The notes: generated by a model not told the origin, from the sequence alone. Positions 16,745 through 26,000 are shown, counted from the first letter of the stretch. The stretch: DNA of 64,000 nucleotides from Calothrix sp. PCC 7507 (GCF_000316575.1 NC_019682.1:2850001-2914000); one strand, 5' to 3'. Numbers and translations: made by a program.

Positions 16745-19693
16745 CTAATAGGATTTTTCTAGCTTACTTTTCACTTGCAAGCGCGTAATTAAACGCCATA
16801 TTTCCCCAACCCAAAGCACTGTAGATGTTGCAAAAGTAATGCTCATCCAGTCTATGAAAGATAAAGGTACTGTTCTAAAGACGCTACCACCAAATTGAAT
16901 AATTAATATCTGTCCCACAAATATGGTGATAGCGATCGCTACAAATCCTTGGTTTTTAGACAACCCTTTAAAAGCAGATTGCTTTAACCCCAAGCATCGA
17001 GCATTAAACAAATTCCAGAACTGTAAAATCACAAATACGGCGAAGAACACAGAAAGCTCATAAGGGCTAATATTCCCATCTTGACGGATGTGATGTAGGA
17101 AGCCTATCGAAAAAATTAAAAAAGCTAACCCAGTAGCGAAAATATTCTGTGCCATTGTTCTAGTAACAATAAAGGCTTCTGGGTGACGAGGAGAGTCCTG
17201 CATGACGCTCCGATGGGGTGGTTCTGTCGCCAAAGCCAAAGCTGCAAAGGTGTCCATAATTAAGTTCACCCACAGCATTTGAGTAACAGTTAGAGGTAGT
17301 GCGACACCGATGAATGGCCCAACTAAAGCAATTCCCAAAGCCACAACATTAATTGTTAATTGAAACAGAATAAAACGTTGGATATTCTGATAAAGCGATC
17401 GCCCCCAGACAACTGCATTCACAATACTGCGGAAAGAATCATCAAGTAAAATAATATCACTGGCTTCTTTGGCGATCGCTGTTCCACTCCCCATTGCTAA
17501 ACCTACTTGAGCTTGCTTGAGAGCCGCAGCATCATTTGTTCCATCACCTGTCACAGCTACCACATGACCATTTTCCTGTAACAGTTTTACTAGCCTCAGC
17601 TTATCCAGTGGTCTAGCTCTAGAAAGTATCTTTAATTCCAGCACAGCGTGACTAGCTTCCTGGTCACTCAGTTTAGCAAACTGTTGACCCGTGAGATGCA
17701 GATAACCACTATTAAAGTCGTCATCTTCTTCCCAAAGTCCAATTTGACGAGCAATTTCTTTAGCTGTATCCGAGTTATCACCAGTGACGACTTTGACTTG
17801 TATTCCTGCATTTAAACAGGCTTGGATAGCCTCAGGAACTTCTGGACGCAAGGGATCTAAAATTGCTGCAAACCCCAGCCATATCAGCCCCTGAGCCATA
17901 TCATCCAAGTTCGTTTCACTGGTATACTCTGAAACTTTATTGTAAGCAAAACCTAACGCCCGCATCCCTCGCTTTTGGTATTGTTTAATTTCATGAGCGA
18001 TCGCTTCTTGATTCTCCAATGCTTCCAAACCTTTCTCTGTCAGAATCTGCGAACAACGCTCCAAAATTACCTCTGGCGCTCCTTTTACGTAAAGCACATC
18101 TTTCTCAGTTACAGATGATGCGCCAATTGTACCCATGTATTTTTTCTGCCCAGAAAAGGGCATACGGGATTTAATCTGAAAGTTACTGCGGTAGGATATG
18201 TAATCAATATCTTGACTATCTAGCCATAGCAATAAAGCTCCTTCTGTAGCATTACCAATGGGACGAGGCGCTTGCAGGGGTTTTTTCTCCAAATCTGCGG
18301 TACTATTAGCTGCGATCGCCTCTGCAATTAATGCTGGGACTATTTGAGAATTCAAACTCGGAAAATTGACTTCATGCACCCGCATTTGATTTTGAGTAAG
18401 AGTCCCAGTTTTATCAGAGCAAATCACCGTAGCTGAACCAATAGTCTCGCAAGCGTGCATCCGCCGCACCAAATTATTACTAGCAGCCATTTTCCGCATA
18501 CTGTAAGCCAGACTAAGAGTGACACTCATCGCCAAGCCTTCTGGTACAGCTACCACAATAATTGTTACAGCTACCATGAAATAATGTAGCAATGCTTTAG
18601 CAACATTACCCGGTATCCAGCTATTCACTGAACCAGGAATTAGCCCAAAAGGATAGCCCAAAGCGAGTCCAACTGCAAGAATTGTCAGTCCTATACCAAA
18701 AGTTTTCAGCCAGTCAACAAAACTATTATTTTCTAACCAATTGGGTGCTGTAATTTCACTACCAGCCAACTCTAAGCCATCGTAAATTACAGGTAGCCAG
18801 ATTCTGCTAAGTACCACTAGTACACTGATAATTAAAAGTCCCACAACATACCATTGTTGGTAAGACAATATTAATTCTCCTGTAACAAACCCGCGCACTA
18901 GCAAAGATATAAAAGTCACACCAGCAAAGCCTAGTCCAACTACACCAATTAGTTTACTTAGGTTTTCTAGTTGATAATTTAGAGGTGTATCTTGTTCATT
19001 TTCGACACTTGCAACTGCTGTTGCCACCTTACCAATTTCTGTATTGTCACCGACAGCCTTAACTTCAAAATAACACTGTCCTTGCTCAACTATCGTACTG
19101 CGAAAAACCTTGTATGCAGGATAGGTTCCCTCTTCAATACCTTGAGTATTAACGTCAGATTGAGTCAGTTTTCTAACTGGTTCTGCTTCACCAGTGATTT
19201 TTGACTGATCAACCTCTAGAGAAATTTCTTCTAAAATTTCTCCATCAGCCGGGACTTCCTCACCCTGTTCTAGATATCCAATGTCCCCCACAACTAAATT
19301 TTTGCGGGTAATAGTAGTAAAGTTACCATCTCGGATAACCTTAATAGTAACTTCGTCATACACTTGATTGAGGATATCAAATTCTTGACTAGCTTTATAT
19401 TCATTAACAAAGGCAAGAGTTGTTGCCAATAAGATAGCAACCACAATTCCTAAACCTTCGGCATATTCACCCTCTAAAATTCCGACGGTAATGGCAATTG
19501 CTGCTGCAATCATCAAAATCCGAATTACTGGATCTTCAAACTTTTCTAAAAATAGTTTCCACCAAGGGTCACGCTTTGGTGGAGTCAGAACGTTGACACC
19601 ATATCTTTGACGATTAAGCTTAACCTCTTCCGAAGTTAGTCCTTGATATGGTAATTGAATCTTGTTAACCTTATTATTATCATTAATCAGCAT
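16745..19693 (-). CDS. PMCA-like P-type calcium-transporting ATPase
   Basis: A 982-residue P2-type ATPase that should pump Ca2+ across the membrane. Motifs in order: TGEAEP at 167-172, PEGL at 384-387 with the following AMSVTLSLAYSM (the PMCA-like pattern), phosphorylation site CSDKTGTLTQ with Asp427, KGAPEVILERC for nucleotide binding, and TGDGTNDAAALKQAQVGLAMG for the hinge. Six C-terminal membrane segments follow. Between segments M3 and M4 (residues about 280-365) there is an insertion with two additional hydrophobic stretches, unusual for the family. It stands alone on the minus strand, downstream of a TerD/metzincin group that may share calcium biology. Confidence 0.92.
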   Translation of the reverse strand: MLINDNNKVNKIQLPYQGLTSEEVKLNRQRYGVNVLTPPKRDPWWKLFLEKFEDPVIRILMIAAAIAITVGILEGEYAEGLGIVVAILLATTLAFVNEYKASQEFDILNQVYDEVTIKVIRDGNFTTITRKNLVVGDIGYLEQGEEVPADGEILEEISLEVDQSKITGEAEPVRKLTQSDVNTQGIEEGTYPAYKVFRSTIVEQGQCYFEVKAVGDNTEIGKVATAVASVENEQDTPLNYQLENLSKLIGVVGLGFAGVTFISLLVRGFVTGELILSYQQWYVVGLLIISVLVVLSRIWLPVIYDGLELAGSEITAPNWLENNSFVDWLKTFGIGLTILAVGLALGYPFGLIPGSVNSWIPGNVAKALLHYFMVAVTIIVVAVPEGLAMSVTLSLAYSMRKMAASNNLVRRMHACETIGSATVICSDKTGTLTQNQMRVHEVNFPSLNSQIVPALIAEAIAANSTADLEKKPLQAPRPIGNATEGALLLWLDSQDIDYISYRSNFQIKSRMPFSGQKKYMGTIGASSVTEKDVLYVKGAPEVILERCSQILTEKGLEALENQEAIAHEIKQYQKRGMRALGFAYNKVSEYTSETNLDDMAQGLIWLGFAAILDPLRPEVPEAIQACLNAGIQVKVVTGDNSDTAKEIARQIGLWEEDDDFNSGYLHLTGQQFAKLSDQEASHAVLELKILSRARPLDKLRLVKLLQENGHVVAVTGDGTNDAAALKQAQVGLAMGSGTAIAKEASDIILLDDSFRSIVNAVVWGRSLYQNIQRFILFQLTINVVALGIALVGPFIGVALPLTVTQMLWVNLIMDTFAALALATEPPHRSVMQDSPRHPEAFIVTRTMAQNIFATGLAFLIFSIGFLHHIRQDGNISPYELSVFFAVFVILQFWNLFNARCLGLKQSAFKGLSKNQGFVAIAITIFVGQILIIQFGGSVFRTVPLSFIDWMSITFATSTVLWVGEIWRLITRLQVKSKLEKSY

Positions 19694-19921
19694 GTTACAT
19701 CCACTGAGTTTTTAAAGGTAATAGCCTATCCAAATTCCACATCAAAAAATGATGGTAATTCACTAATTTACAGCTATTTTCAGGTAAATAGACCACATTT
19801 GCCGTAGATAGCACTGCTGTGCCCTTATAGTGTGGTTCAAATAAGTGAAAACTGCTGTAAGACAAATTTATGCAATTACAGAGTTTGTTTCAGAGTCATA
19901 GATAATCCTGCGTTGCTAAAG

Positions 19922-20614
19922 TCAGGATTTATGTTTACGAATAGCGTGATTCATCAAGATGATCTGTTCCGCATGAAACGAGGGAGGCATTAAACTATGA
20001 ATTCTATGATCGAGTCCATCATGCATCACATCTGTTGATAATTGAGAGTGATCTAATCCCAATGTGTGACCGACTTCGTGGGTAATAGTATTAGCAATTA
20101 AGTTAGATAACTGACCTACATTTAAACTTGCACGGTAAGAGGCATTAAGTATTTGGTCTATGCGGACAGCAGCAATATTTGTAACTTTGCTATGACTAAA
20201 ACTAGCAATTCCCAGATAATCAACTGGTTGCTGATCTACAAATACATACACATGGGTGAAGTTTTCACCCCACTCTCGCTCATCAGGTAGGTCGGAGGTC
20301 AAAAACACATTCACACTTCTAAAAGCACTGAAGACTTTAGCAAGAGCATCTGCCATAACTTCTAGCATCATGCTATTATCTTCAGCGCCAATAATCATTC
20401 CTGAAATATCAACCCAAACGCAATGGCGAATCTCGCTATTTTTACTAGCTATTAACCATCCACAATAAGGACAAACTTGCCAATTAGTTTGGATACGAGA
20501 ACGGCAACCTTGACAGCGAGGCTTGGGGGGTCTATCAAGGTTGATACGTTCCCAAATCGGAACTTGTAGCTTACGATTTGTCTTAGTTAGATTCAGGCGA
20601 TCGTAAAGCGACAT
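19922..20614 (-). CDS. Zinc-ribbon metzincin-type metalloprotease
   Basis: A 230-residue protein. Four cysteines (34, 37, 48, 51; CQGC and CPYC) form an N-terminal zinc ribbon. The catalytic motif HEVGHTLGLDH at 179-189 is a complete metzincin HExxHxxGxxH, and DVM at 195-197 supplies the Met-turn. There is no signal peptide, so it is probably cytosolic. Substrate unknown. It sits 40 bases downstream of two terD-type genes on the same strand and probably belongs to their operon. Confidence 0.85.
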   Translation of the reverse strand: MSLYDRLNLTKTNRKLQVPIWERINLDRPPKPRCQGCRSRIQTNWQVCPYCGWLIASKNSEIRHCVWVDISGMIIGAEDNSMMLEVMADALAKVFSAFRSVNVFLTSDLPDEREWGENFTHVYVFVDQQPVDYLGIASFSHSKVTNIAAVRIDQILNASYRASLNVGQLSNLIANTITHEVGHTLGLDHSQLSTDVMHDGLDHRIHSLMPPSFHAEQIILMNHAIRKHKS

Positions 20615-20654
20615 TATACTTCGAGCCAGTTACCGAATTAAAATCAAAATTGTA

Positions 20655-21260
20655 TCAACAGTAGGAAGAAACAAGATCCCCTAAGCCATTGACACGGATA
20701 CCATTGCCGATTGCTGCCATTTTCCACTCATTACTATGTCGATACACTTCAGCTAAGATCATCCCAGTCATACCCAGATACTCTTTACCTGATAGGTTAT
20801 ATCGAGCCAATTCTTTGTTGTTCGCTGCATTAACTAGGCGCACAAAGGCATTTTCGACTTGACCAAAGTCCTGTTTACGGGTAATACAATCATAAATATT
20901 GACGACGAAAACTAATTTGACAATTTGGTCAGGTATACGAGACAAATCTATAATAATCACCTCGTCATCGCCATCACCTGCACCAGTTAAATTGTCTCCT
21001 GTGTGAGTGATTGCTCCTGATACATGCTGAAGATTACCAAAGTAGATAATATTCTCTTTAGCCGTTAATTTGCCATTCGCATCTAAGCAGATCACAGATG
21101 CATCTAAATCGTAGTCCTGACTACCACCACCAAAATTACTAAAAAATCCACCACCAGAGCGCTTTGCTATATCCCAACCCAGTCCGCACATCAGTTTAGT
21201 TAAACCAGGAGCTTCCTTAGAAAGCGAGATTCTCTGTCCTTTCTGTAGACTAATTGCCAT
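20655..21260 (-). CDS. TerD family calcium-binding stress protein, second copy
   Basis: A 201-residue TerD-domain protein. The ATG at 21260 is preceded by AAGGAGA at good spacing, so a longer frame reaching 21341 is rejected. MAISLQKGQRISLSKEAPGL is the TerD start, and GDNLTGAGDGDDE carries the acidic calcium-binding cluster. A Gly/Ser-rich insertion (RSGGGFFSNFGGG) near residue 34 distinguishes it from the copy upstream. TerD proteins act in tellurite, phage and oxidative stress responses by poorly understood means. The upstream terD ends 11 bases before this start. Confidence 0.9.
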   Translation of the reverse strand: MAISLQKGQRISLSKEAPGLTKLMCGLGWDIAKRSGGGFFSNFGGGSQDYDLDASVICLDANGKLTAKENIIYFGNLQHVSGAITHTGDNLTGAGDGDDEVIIIDLSRIPDQIVKLVFVVNIYDCITRKQDFGQVENAFVRLVNAANNKELARYNLSGKEYLGMTGMILAEVYRHSNEWKMAAIGNGIRVNGLGDLVSSYC

Positions 21261-21271
21261 TTTAAATCTCC

Positions 21272-21847
21272 TTACTGATAACGATCTAGCAAAGCTTTTA
21301 ATCCACCTTGATAGCCTGAACCAACGGCATTTAAACGCCATTCTCCATCTTTACGATAGAGTTCAGCCATAATTAATGCAGTTTCAATTGAGTAATCTTC
21401 AACCAAGTCATAGCGAACTACTTCTTGGTTACTCTGAGCATTAACAACGCGCACAAAAGCATTTTGAACTTGACCAAAATTTTGGCTTCGTTCTGCGGCT
21501 TCATGAATAGTTACAGTAATGACAATTTTTTGAACGTCAGCAGGAACTTTTTGCAGATTAATCTTGATGACTTCATCATCGCCATCACCTGCACCTGTGA
21601 GGTTATCTCCAGTGTGTTGAACTGACTTATCTGGGTCTGGACTAGAGAGATTATTGTAAAAAATAAAGTGGTTATCAGAAATTAGTTTTTCGCTATTTCC
21701 TAGTAAGAAAACTGATGCATCTAAGTCAAAGTTGTGTCCGGTGTCTGTTGGCTTAACATCCCATCCAAGACCAATAAATATATCTGTCAGTCCTGGTGCA
21801 ACTTTTTCTAGTGAAACGCGTTGTCCTTTTGTAAGTGTAACTGCCAT
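21272..21847 (-). CDS. TerD family calcium-binding stress protein, first copy
   Basis: A 191-residue TerD-domain protein starting MAVTLTKGQRVSLEKVAPGL, with GDNLTGAGDGDDE as the calcium-binding block and QNFGQVQNAFVRVVNAQSNQE in the core. An AAGGAGCC ribosome site precedes the ATG. It is the first gene of an apparent three-gene minus-strand operon terD-terD-metzincin. The calcium ATPase lies further downstream, but a 230-base gap makes co-transcription uncertain. Confidence 0.92.
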   Translation of the reverse strand: MAVTLTKGQRVSLEKVAPGLTDIFIGLGWDVKPTDTGHNFDLDASVFLLGNSEKLISDNHFIFYNNLSSPDPDKSVQHTGDNLTGAGDGDDEVIKINLQKVPADVQKIVITVTIHEAAERSQNFGQVQNAFVRVVNAQSNQEVVRYDLVEDYSIETALIMAELYRKDGEWRLNAVGSGYQGGLKALLDRYQ

Positions 21848-22259
21848 TTTTTGCTAGGCTCCTTAATTCTTTTTCTGGTACTCAAATTTACTAAAGAAAA
21901 TCTGCATCTAATTGATAGCAACACATCAAAAACATTGCTAAATGCTAGCTTTGTAATATACCTCATTTAAAAAATGTAGGTACACATGATTGATATTAAA
22001 AGCTGTTAATTTCAACCCTTACAGATTAATCTTTAATAATTATGTTGTTTTTTTTACAAACAGCCTTAGTAATAATACTTAATTATTTTTACGTTGAATT
22101 GATTTTTTTACGTAGCCACCCACTAGGGGATAGAGTTTCCTGTCGCTTTCAATGAAACCCAACATTACCAAGAGATTGTTTTTGATTTCCTGATCGCTCA
22201 ACCCAATGCTGACAACACTCAGCCTTATAGGTAGGTTGATAGAATATCTCTAGATTAGC
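21848..22259. other. Intergenic region between terD and the restriction-modification island
   Basis: AT-rich sequence with no gene seen. It should carry the divergent promoter of the terD operon. The left 163-bp direct repeat of the island begins at 22260. Confidence 0.5.
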
Positions 22260-22422
22260 TGACGAGTTACAAACAATGTCAACAGTAAAAGTTGAAGTAC
22301 AACTGTCTTCAGAAGAATTGCTAAAGGCTGTTGAGCAGTTAAGCCAAGCAGATTTAGAGCGATTTGTATCTCAAGTTATCGCACTACAAGCACAAAGAAA
22401 GGCTTCTAGTTTGCCGCAAGTC
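22260..22422 (+). repeat. 163-bp direct repeat flanking the restriction-modification cassette, left copy
   Basis: Starts TGACGAGTTACAAACAATG and ends GCCGCAAGTC. It matches 25028-25190 with only five differences by eye. It covers the upstream leader and first about 49 codons of a small gene. The pair brackets a chimeric gene, a cytosine methyltransferase and a restriction enzyme. Confidence 0.9.
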
Positions 22423-22686
22423 AAAAGTGTGATGATTACCGATTTTCGCCTAGTGCATCCTGATGGACGCAGTTATTTATTAGAAATTGTTGTTTATTGG
22501 TGTCCAGAATATTTACAAAAGAAGTTTTCTCAAGTGCGGCGTGCAGGATGTGATAACTTAATTTTGGCAATTTCTGAGCGATTAAATTTAGAAAAATCGG
22601 GTGTGAAATTAAACGATGTCCCCGCGATAATTATTTGGTTTAAAGATAAATTGTTGCCAAAAGCTGTGTTAGAAGTATTGGATTGA
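22276..22686 (+). CDS. Chimeric protein: small-protein N-terminus fused to a Bax1 nuclease C-terminus
   Basis: A 136-residue open frame. Residues 1-49 (MSTVKVEVQLSSEELLKAVE onward) equal the N-terminus of the gene at 25044. Residues 52-136 equal the nuclease end of the Bax1 gene at 16404-16657 at high identity: TDFRLVHPDG, YLLEIVVYW, FSQVRRAGCDNLILAISERL, IIWFKDKLLPKA. The Asp and Glu of the nuclease motif survive, although the preceding Pro became Thr. It is intact but may be only a recombination scar. The methyltransferase gene follows 127 bases downstream. Confidence 0.75.
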   Translation: MSTVKVEVQLSSEELLKAVEQLSQADLERFVSQVIALQAQRKASSLPQVKSVMITDFRLVHPDGRSYLLEIVVYWCPEYLQKKFSQVRRAGCDNLILAISERLNLEKSGVKLNDVPAIIIWFKDKLLPKAVLEVLD

Positions 22687-22813
22687 ATTGTTAGTGACAA
22701 TCAGCTAATACCTTAATATTAATATACAGTGTAGTAAGTTGACAAACAGTTATAAGGGTATCATCCTAGAGTATTTAGATGTTAAACGCTATTAGTAGCT
22801 ACAGTAAGAGTAT

Positions 22814-24055
22814 ATGGTAAAAGCACAACCTGTCGCTATTGATTTGTTTGCCGGGGCTGGCGGCTTTGGCTTAGGTTTCGAGATAGCAGGTTTCTCTGTT
22901 CCTCTGTCTGTTGAAACCGATGCTTGGGCTTGCGATACACTTCGCTACAATCGCCCTAACATGACAGTTATTCAACAAGACATTCGTGATTTCAGCACCG
23001 CAAGTAGTATTAAGGATATCTGTCTATTCAAGCCGGATATTGTGATTGGTGGACCTCCATGTCAAGGTTTTAGCATTGCTGGCCCAGCCCAAAAAGATCC
23101 GAAAGATCCCAGAAATAGTCTATTTATTAACTTTGCTCATTGGATATGTTTTCTCCAACCTAGAGCGTTTGTAATAGAGAACGTTAAAGGGTTACTTTCA
23201 CGCAAAAATTTTGAAGGTATAAAGGTCATAGATATTATTCAGAAAACCTTTGAAGACCTGGGATATTTTGTAGAAGTATGGTTGCTAAATGCTGCAGAAT
23301 ATGGTGTACCACAAATCAGAGAGCGTATCTTTGTTGTAGGAAATAAAATGGGGAAAAAATTGGGTATTCCTCCAAAGACACATTCTCTAGATTTATTACT
23401 TACTAATAGCTCTCAATTATCAGTGTTAAAGAATATGAACTTACTTCCTTCTTTGAGTGTATGGGATGCCATATCAGATTTACCATCACTGAATGCACGT
23501 GAAGGTAAAGAGGAACAACCTTATATTTCAAAACCTCATAACAACTATCAACACTGGATCAGAAATAGCAGTCATACACTCTACAATCATGTTGCAATGG
23601 AACATTCCCAGAGGCTTGTAGAACGCTTCAAACATATAAAATGGGGTGAATCCAGTTCAGACGTACCAAAAGAACATAGAGCTAGACTTCGTAGTGGAAA
23701 TGGTGAATTATCCGGGAAAAGTTATGACCAGAATAATCGGCGTCTCAATCCAAATAAACCATCACACACAATAGCAGCCTCTTTTTATGCTAATTTTATT
23801 CATCCTTTCCAGCATCGCAATTTGACAGCTCGTGAAGGAGCGCGTATTCAATCTTTTCCTGACACTTATCGTTTTCTAGGGAAAAAGACTGTTGTGTCTC
23901 ATAAGTTACTGAATCGGGAGGAGAGATTCGACGAAAAGTTTCTTTGCCAGTACAATCAGGTAGGTAATGCTGTACCACCCCTTCTTGCTAAGGCGATCGC
24001 ACTTCATCTTCAAGAGAAATTAGAGCTATGCCAAAAAGTGATAGGAACCCTTTAG
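22814..24055 (+). CDS. DNA (cytosine-5) methyltransferase of a type II system
   Basis: A 413-residue C5-cytosine methyltransferase that protects host DNA from the partner endonuclease. Motif I DLFAGAGGFGLGFE is at 10-23, motif IV GGPPCQGFS has the catalytic Cys83, motif VI is ENVKG with Glu122, motif VIII VPQIRERIFVVG, and motif X QVGNAVPPLLAKAIA lies near the C-terminus. The target-recognition region lies between about 200 and 340. The last 28 bases overlap the start of the endonuclease gene. The recognition sequence cannot be read directly. Confidence 0.93.
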   Translation: MVKAQPVAIDLFAGAGGFGLGFEIAGFSVPLSVETDAWACDTLRYNRPNMTVIQQDIRDFSTASSIKDICLFKPDIVIGGPPCQGFSIAGPAQKDPKDPRNSLFINFAHWICFLQPRAFVIENVKGLLSRKNFEGIKVIDIIQKTFEDLGYFVEVWLLNAAEYGVPQIRERIFVVGNKMGKKLGIPPKTHSLDLLLTNSSQLSVLKNMNLLPSLSVWDAISDLPSLNAREGKEEQPYISKPHNNYQHWIRNSSHTLYNHVAMEHSQRLVERFKHIKWGESSSDVPKEHRARLRSGNGELSGKSYDQNNRRLNPNKPSHTIAASFYANFIHPFQHRNLTAREGARIQSFPDTYRFLGKKTVVSHKLLNREERFDEKFLCQYNQVGNAVPPLLAKAIALHLQEKLELCQKVIGTL

Positions 24056-25005
24056 TTCACGGCTCTAATCTTGAACAGAAAGAGCATCACCGCACAAAAT
24101 ACAAAGATGCTGAGAGCAAAAGATATCTCAGAGATATTAGAACTGAGTATGATAAGTGGCACTCAGCTAATCTTCAATTGATGGGACCCACATCAACTTT
24201 CACTGATCAAGATGACTCAATCATTGCCAGCAGGGTAGAACTTCTCTCGACATACAAGGACTTTTTAGATCAGCAACATTATGCTGAAAAGTTTGACTCT
24301 AGATCAAACCTTCACTCAAGCGTACTGGAAGAATTTCTTTACTATCTGTTTAGAGATTTAGTAAGAGACTTTGGAGAAAATGCTCTCATTGGCAAGTCAC
24401 ATACATTCAAAGATATTTTCTTTGTACCACCCAAATATTCTGAAATGCTCAAAAGACCGTATGCGCGTATAGAAAAGAAAGATCATGACTTTGTAATTGG
24501 AGCCACTATTCAAGCATCACTTGCAGCAGCAGTACCACCAGAGAAAGATAAGAATCCTGGTGAAATCCTGGCAGTTTTTAAAGAAGAACCAGAAAACTAC
24601 TCACAAGTTACGGTTACAGGTAACACTGAAACCCACATTTTTGATATTCCAGTTGTTGCAATTGAATGTAAAACATATCTGGATAAAACTATGCTCGAAG
24701 GTTCATCACGAGCAGCAGAGGATTTAAAGGCTAGAAATCCAAATAGTTTGTATGTTGTACTTATGGAGTGGATCAAGCTGACTAGTGATGTCAATCTTCG
24801 GAAGTACAAGGTTGACCAAATTTATGTACTACGTCAGCAGAAAAATACTGACCGAGAATTTAGATATGAAGAAAATTATATCAAAAATCCGATGAACCCC
24901 ATTGTAGTTCAACATCTATTCCACAAAATACGAAAGCATCTAAAAATGGACTGGACTGGCGGAATTGAACACGGCATAGAGCGTGGATGGCTAATTGACG
25001 AGTAG
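24028..25005 (+). CDS. Type II restriction endonuclease, possibly Bpu10I-like
   Basis: A 325-residue protein overlapping the end of the methyltransferase gene by 28 bases, the usual place for the partner endonuclease. VVAIECKTYLDKTMLEGSSRAAEDL (residues about 210-234) carries the Glu-x-Lys of a PD-(D/E)xK site, followed by the strand SLYVVLMEW. The N-terminal 120 residues are helical. The overall pattern recalls the Bpu10I family, but this is from memory of the family and not a search. Downstream lies the right 163-bp repeat, which ends the island. Confidence 0.75.
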   Translation: MPKSDRNPLVHGSNLEQKEHHRTKYKDAESKRYLRDIRTEYDKWHSANLQLMGPTSTFTDQDDSIIASRVELLSTYKDFLDQQHYAEKFDSRSNLHSSVLEEFLYYLFRDLVRDFGENALIGKSHTFKDIFFVPPKYSEMLKRPYARIEKKDHDFVIGATIQASLAAAVPPEKDKNPGEILAVFKEEPENYSQVTVTGNTETHIFDIPVVAIECKTYLDKTMLEGSSRAAEDLKARNPNSLYVVLMEWIKLTSDVNLRKYKVDQIYVLRQQKNTDREFRYEENYIKNPMNPIVVQHLFHKIRKHLKMDWTGGIEHGIERGWLIDE

Positions 25006-25027
25006 CTATAAATTTAATTACACAAAA

Positions 25028-25190
25028 TGACGAGTTACAAACAATGTCAACAGTAAAAGTTGAAGTACAACTGTCTTCAGAAGAATTGCTAAAGGCTGTT
25101 GAGCAGTTAAGCCAGGGAGATTTAGAGCGATTTGTATCTCAGGTTATTGCACTACAAGCGCAAAGAAAGGCTTCTAGTTTGCCGCAAGTC
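25028..25190 (+). repeat. 163-bp direct repeat flanking the restriction-modification cassette, right copy
   Basis: Second copy of the repeat at 22260-22422, in the same orientation and about 97% identical by eye. Here it continues into the natural remainder of the small gene, so this copy is probably the original and the left one the duplicated one. Confidence 0.9.
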
Positions 25191-25445
25191 GAAGCTGAAT
25201 TGTTACTAAAAATTAATCAGGGCATTCCTTCACATACTAAAAAGTAGTATGAGGAATTAATGGCTAAAAGAGAAGCTGAAACTCTCACAAATGAAGAACA
25301 TCAAGAATTATTGCACTTGAATGAACAGATAGAACAATTGCAAGCACAACGTATTGAATATTTAGCAGAATTAGCACGTATGCGTAGGATTTCGCTAACT
25401 GCATTGATGGAAAATTTAGGCATTCAGACGCAAATGTATGTCTGA
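25044..25445 (+). pseudogene. Small cyanobacterial protein gene interrupted by one in-frame TAG
   Basis: Two stretches, 25044-25247 and 25248-25445, are in the same frame and separated only by TAG at 25245-25247. Reading through gives about 133 residues: MSTVKVEVQLSSEELLKAVE, then SLPQVEAELLLKINQGIP, then YEELMAKREAETLTNEEHQE and a C-terminal LARMRRISLTALMENLGIQT. The downstream part could restart at the ATG at 25260, giving 61 residues. Relatives usually stand before an HNH gene as one protein, which fits a CAG-to-TAG change. The HNH gene overlaps the end by 8 bases. Confidence 0.7.
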
Positions 25446-25872
25446 AAGTCGAGTCACAGTGCAACAGAAAAAAGCAGTAGCTGAACGTGTTAAAGGATGC
25501 TGTGAGTATTGTCGAAGTCAAGCATGTTTTGCAATTCAAGCGTTTTCAGTCGAACATATTATACCCAGAAGTCAAGGTGGAAAAACTAATCTGGATAACT
25601 TGGCGCTGTCTTGTCAAGGATTCAATAATCACAAGTACAACAAGACAGAAGCAAAAGATTTGGTAAGTGGTAATATTGTGTCGCTCTACCATCCACGCCA
25701 ACAGCGCTGGCTTGAGCATTTTCCCTGGAATGACGACTTTAACAAATTCAATACTAAAGTCTGGTTGATTTGGCAGTCGAAAAATTACGTTATAAAGATA
25801 TTGCTTGAAAATTCAAGTTTACTCCCGCGTCAACAAGCAGGTACAATGGATAGCAATTATCAATTTGGCTGA
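25438..25872 (+). CDS. HNH endonuclease
   Basis: A 144-residue nuclease. CCEYCRSQ supplies the zinc cysteines. FSVEHIIPRSQGGKTNLDNLALSCQGFNNHKYNKT carries the HNH-type His-Asn-His core near residues 40-70. The start overlaps the preceding small gene, indicating coupled translation. Such HNH genes are common in cyanobacterial accessory islands. Here it closes the restriction-modification island. Whether it is a defence nuclease, a toxin or a homing-type enzyme is not clear. Confidence 0.85.
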   Translation: MSESRVTVQQKKAVAERVKGCCEYCRSQACFAIQAFSVEHIIPRSQGGKTNLDNLALSCQGFNNHKYNKTEAKDLVSGNIVSLYHPRQQRWLEHFPWNDDFNKFNTKVWLIWQSKNYVIKILLENSSLLPRQQAGTMDSNYQFG

Positions 25873-26000
25873 CTACGAGGAATTGGCTAGACCTGGCGAC
25901 GTTTCATAGAACGTTGCTGTTGCTACAGACTCTCAAAGATCAATTGGGAGATGAGGGGGATGAAGTGGAGAGGAGTGGGGGAATAACGATTGACTATTGC

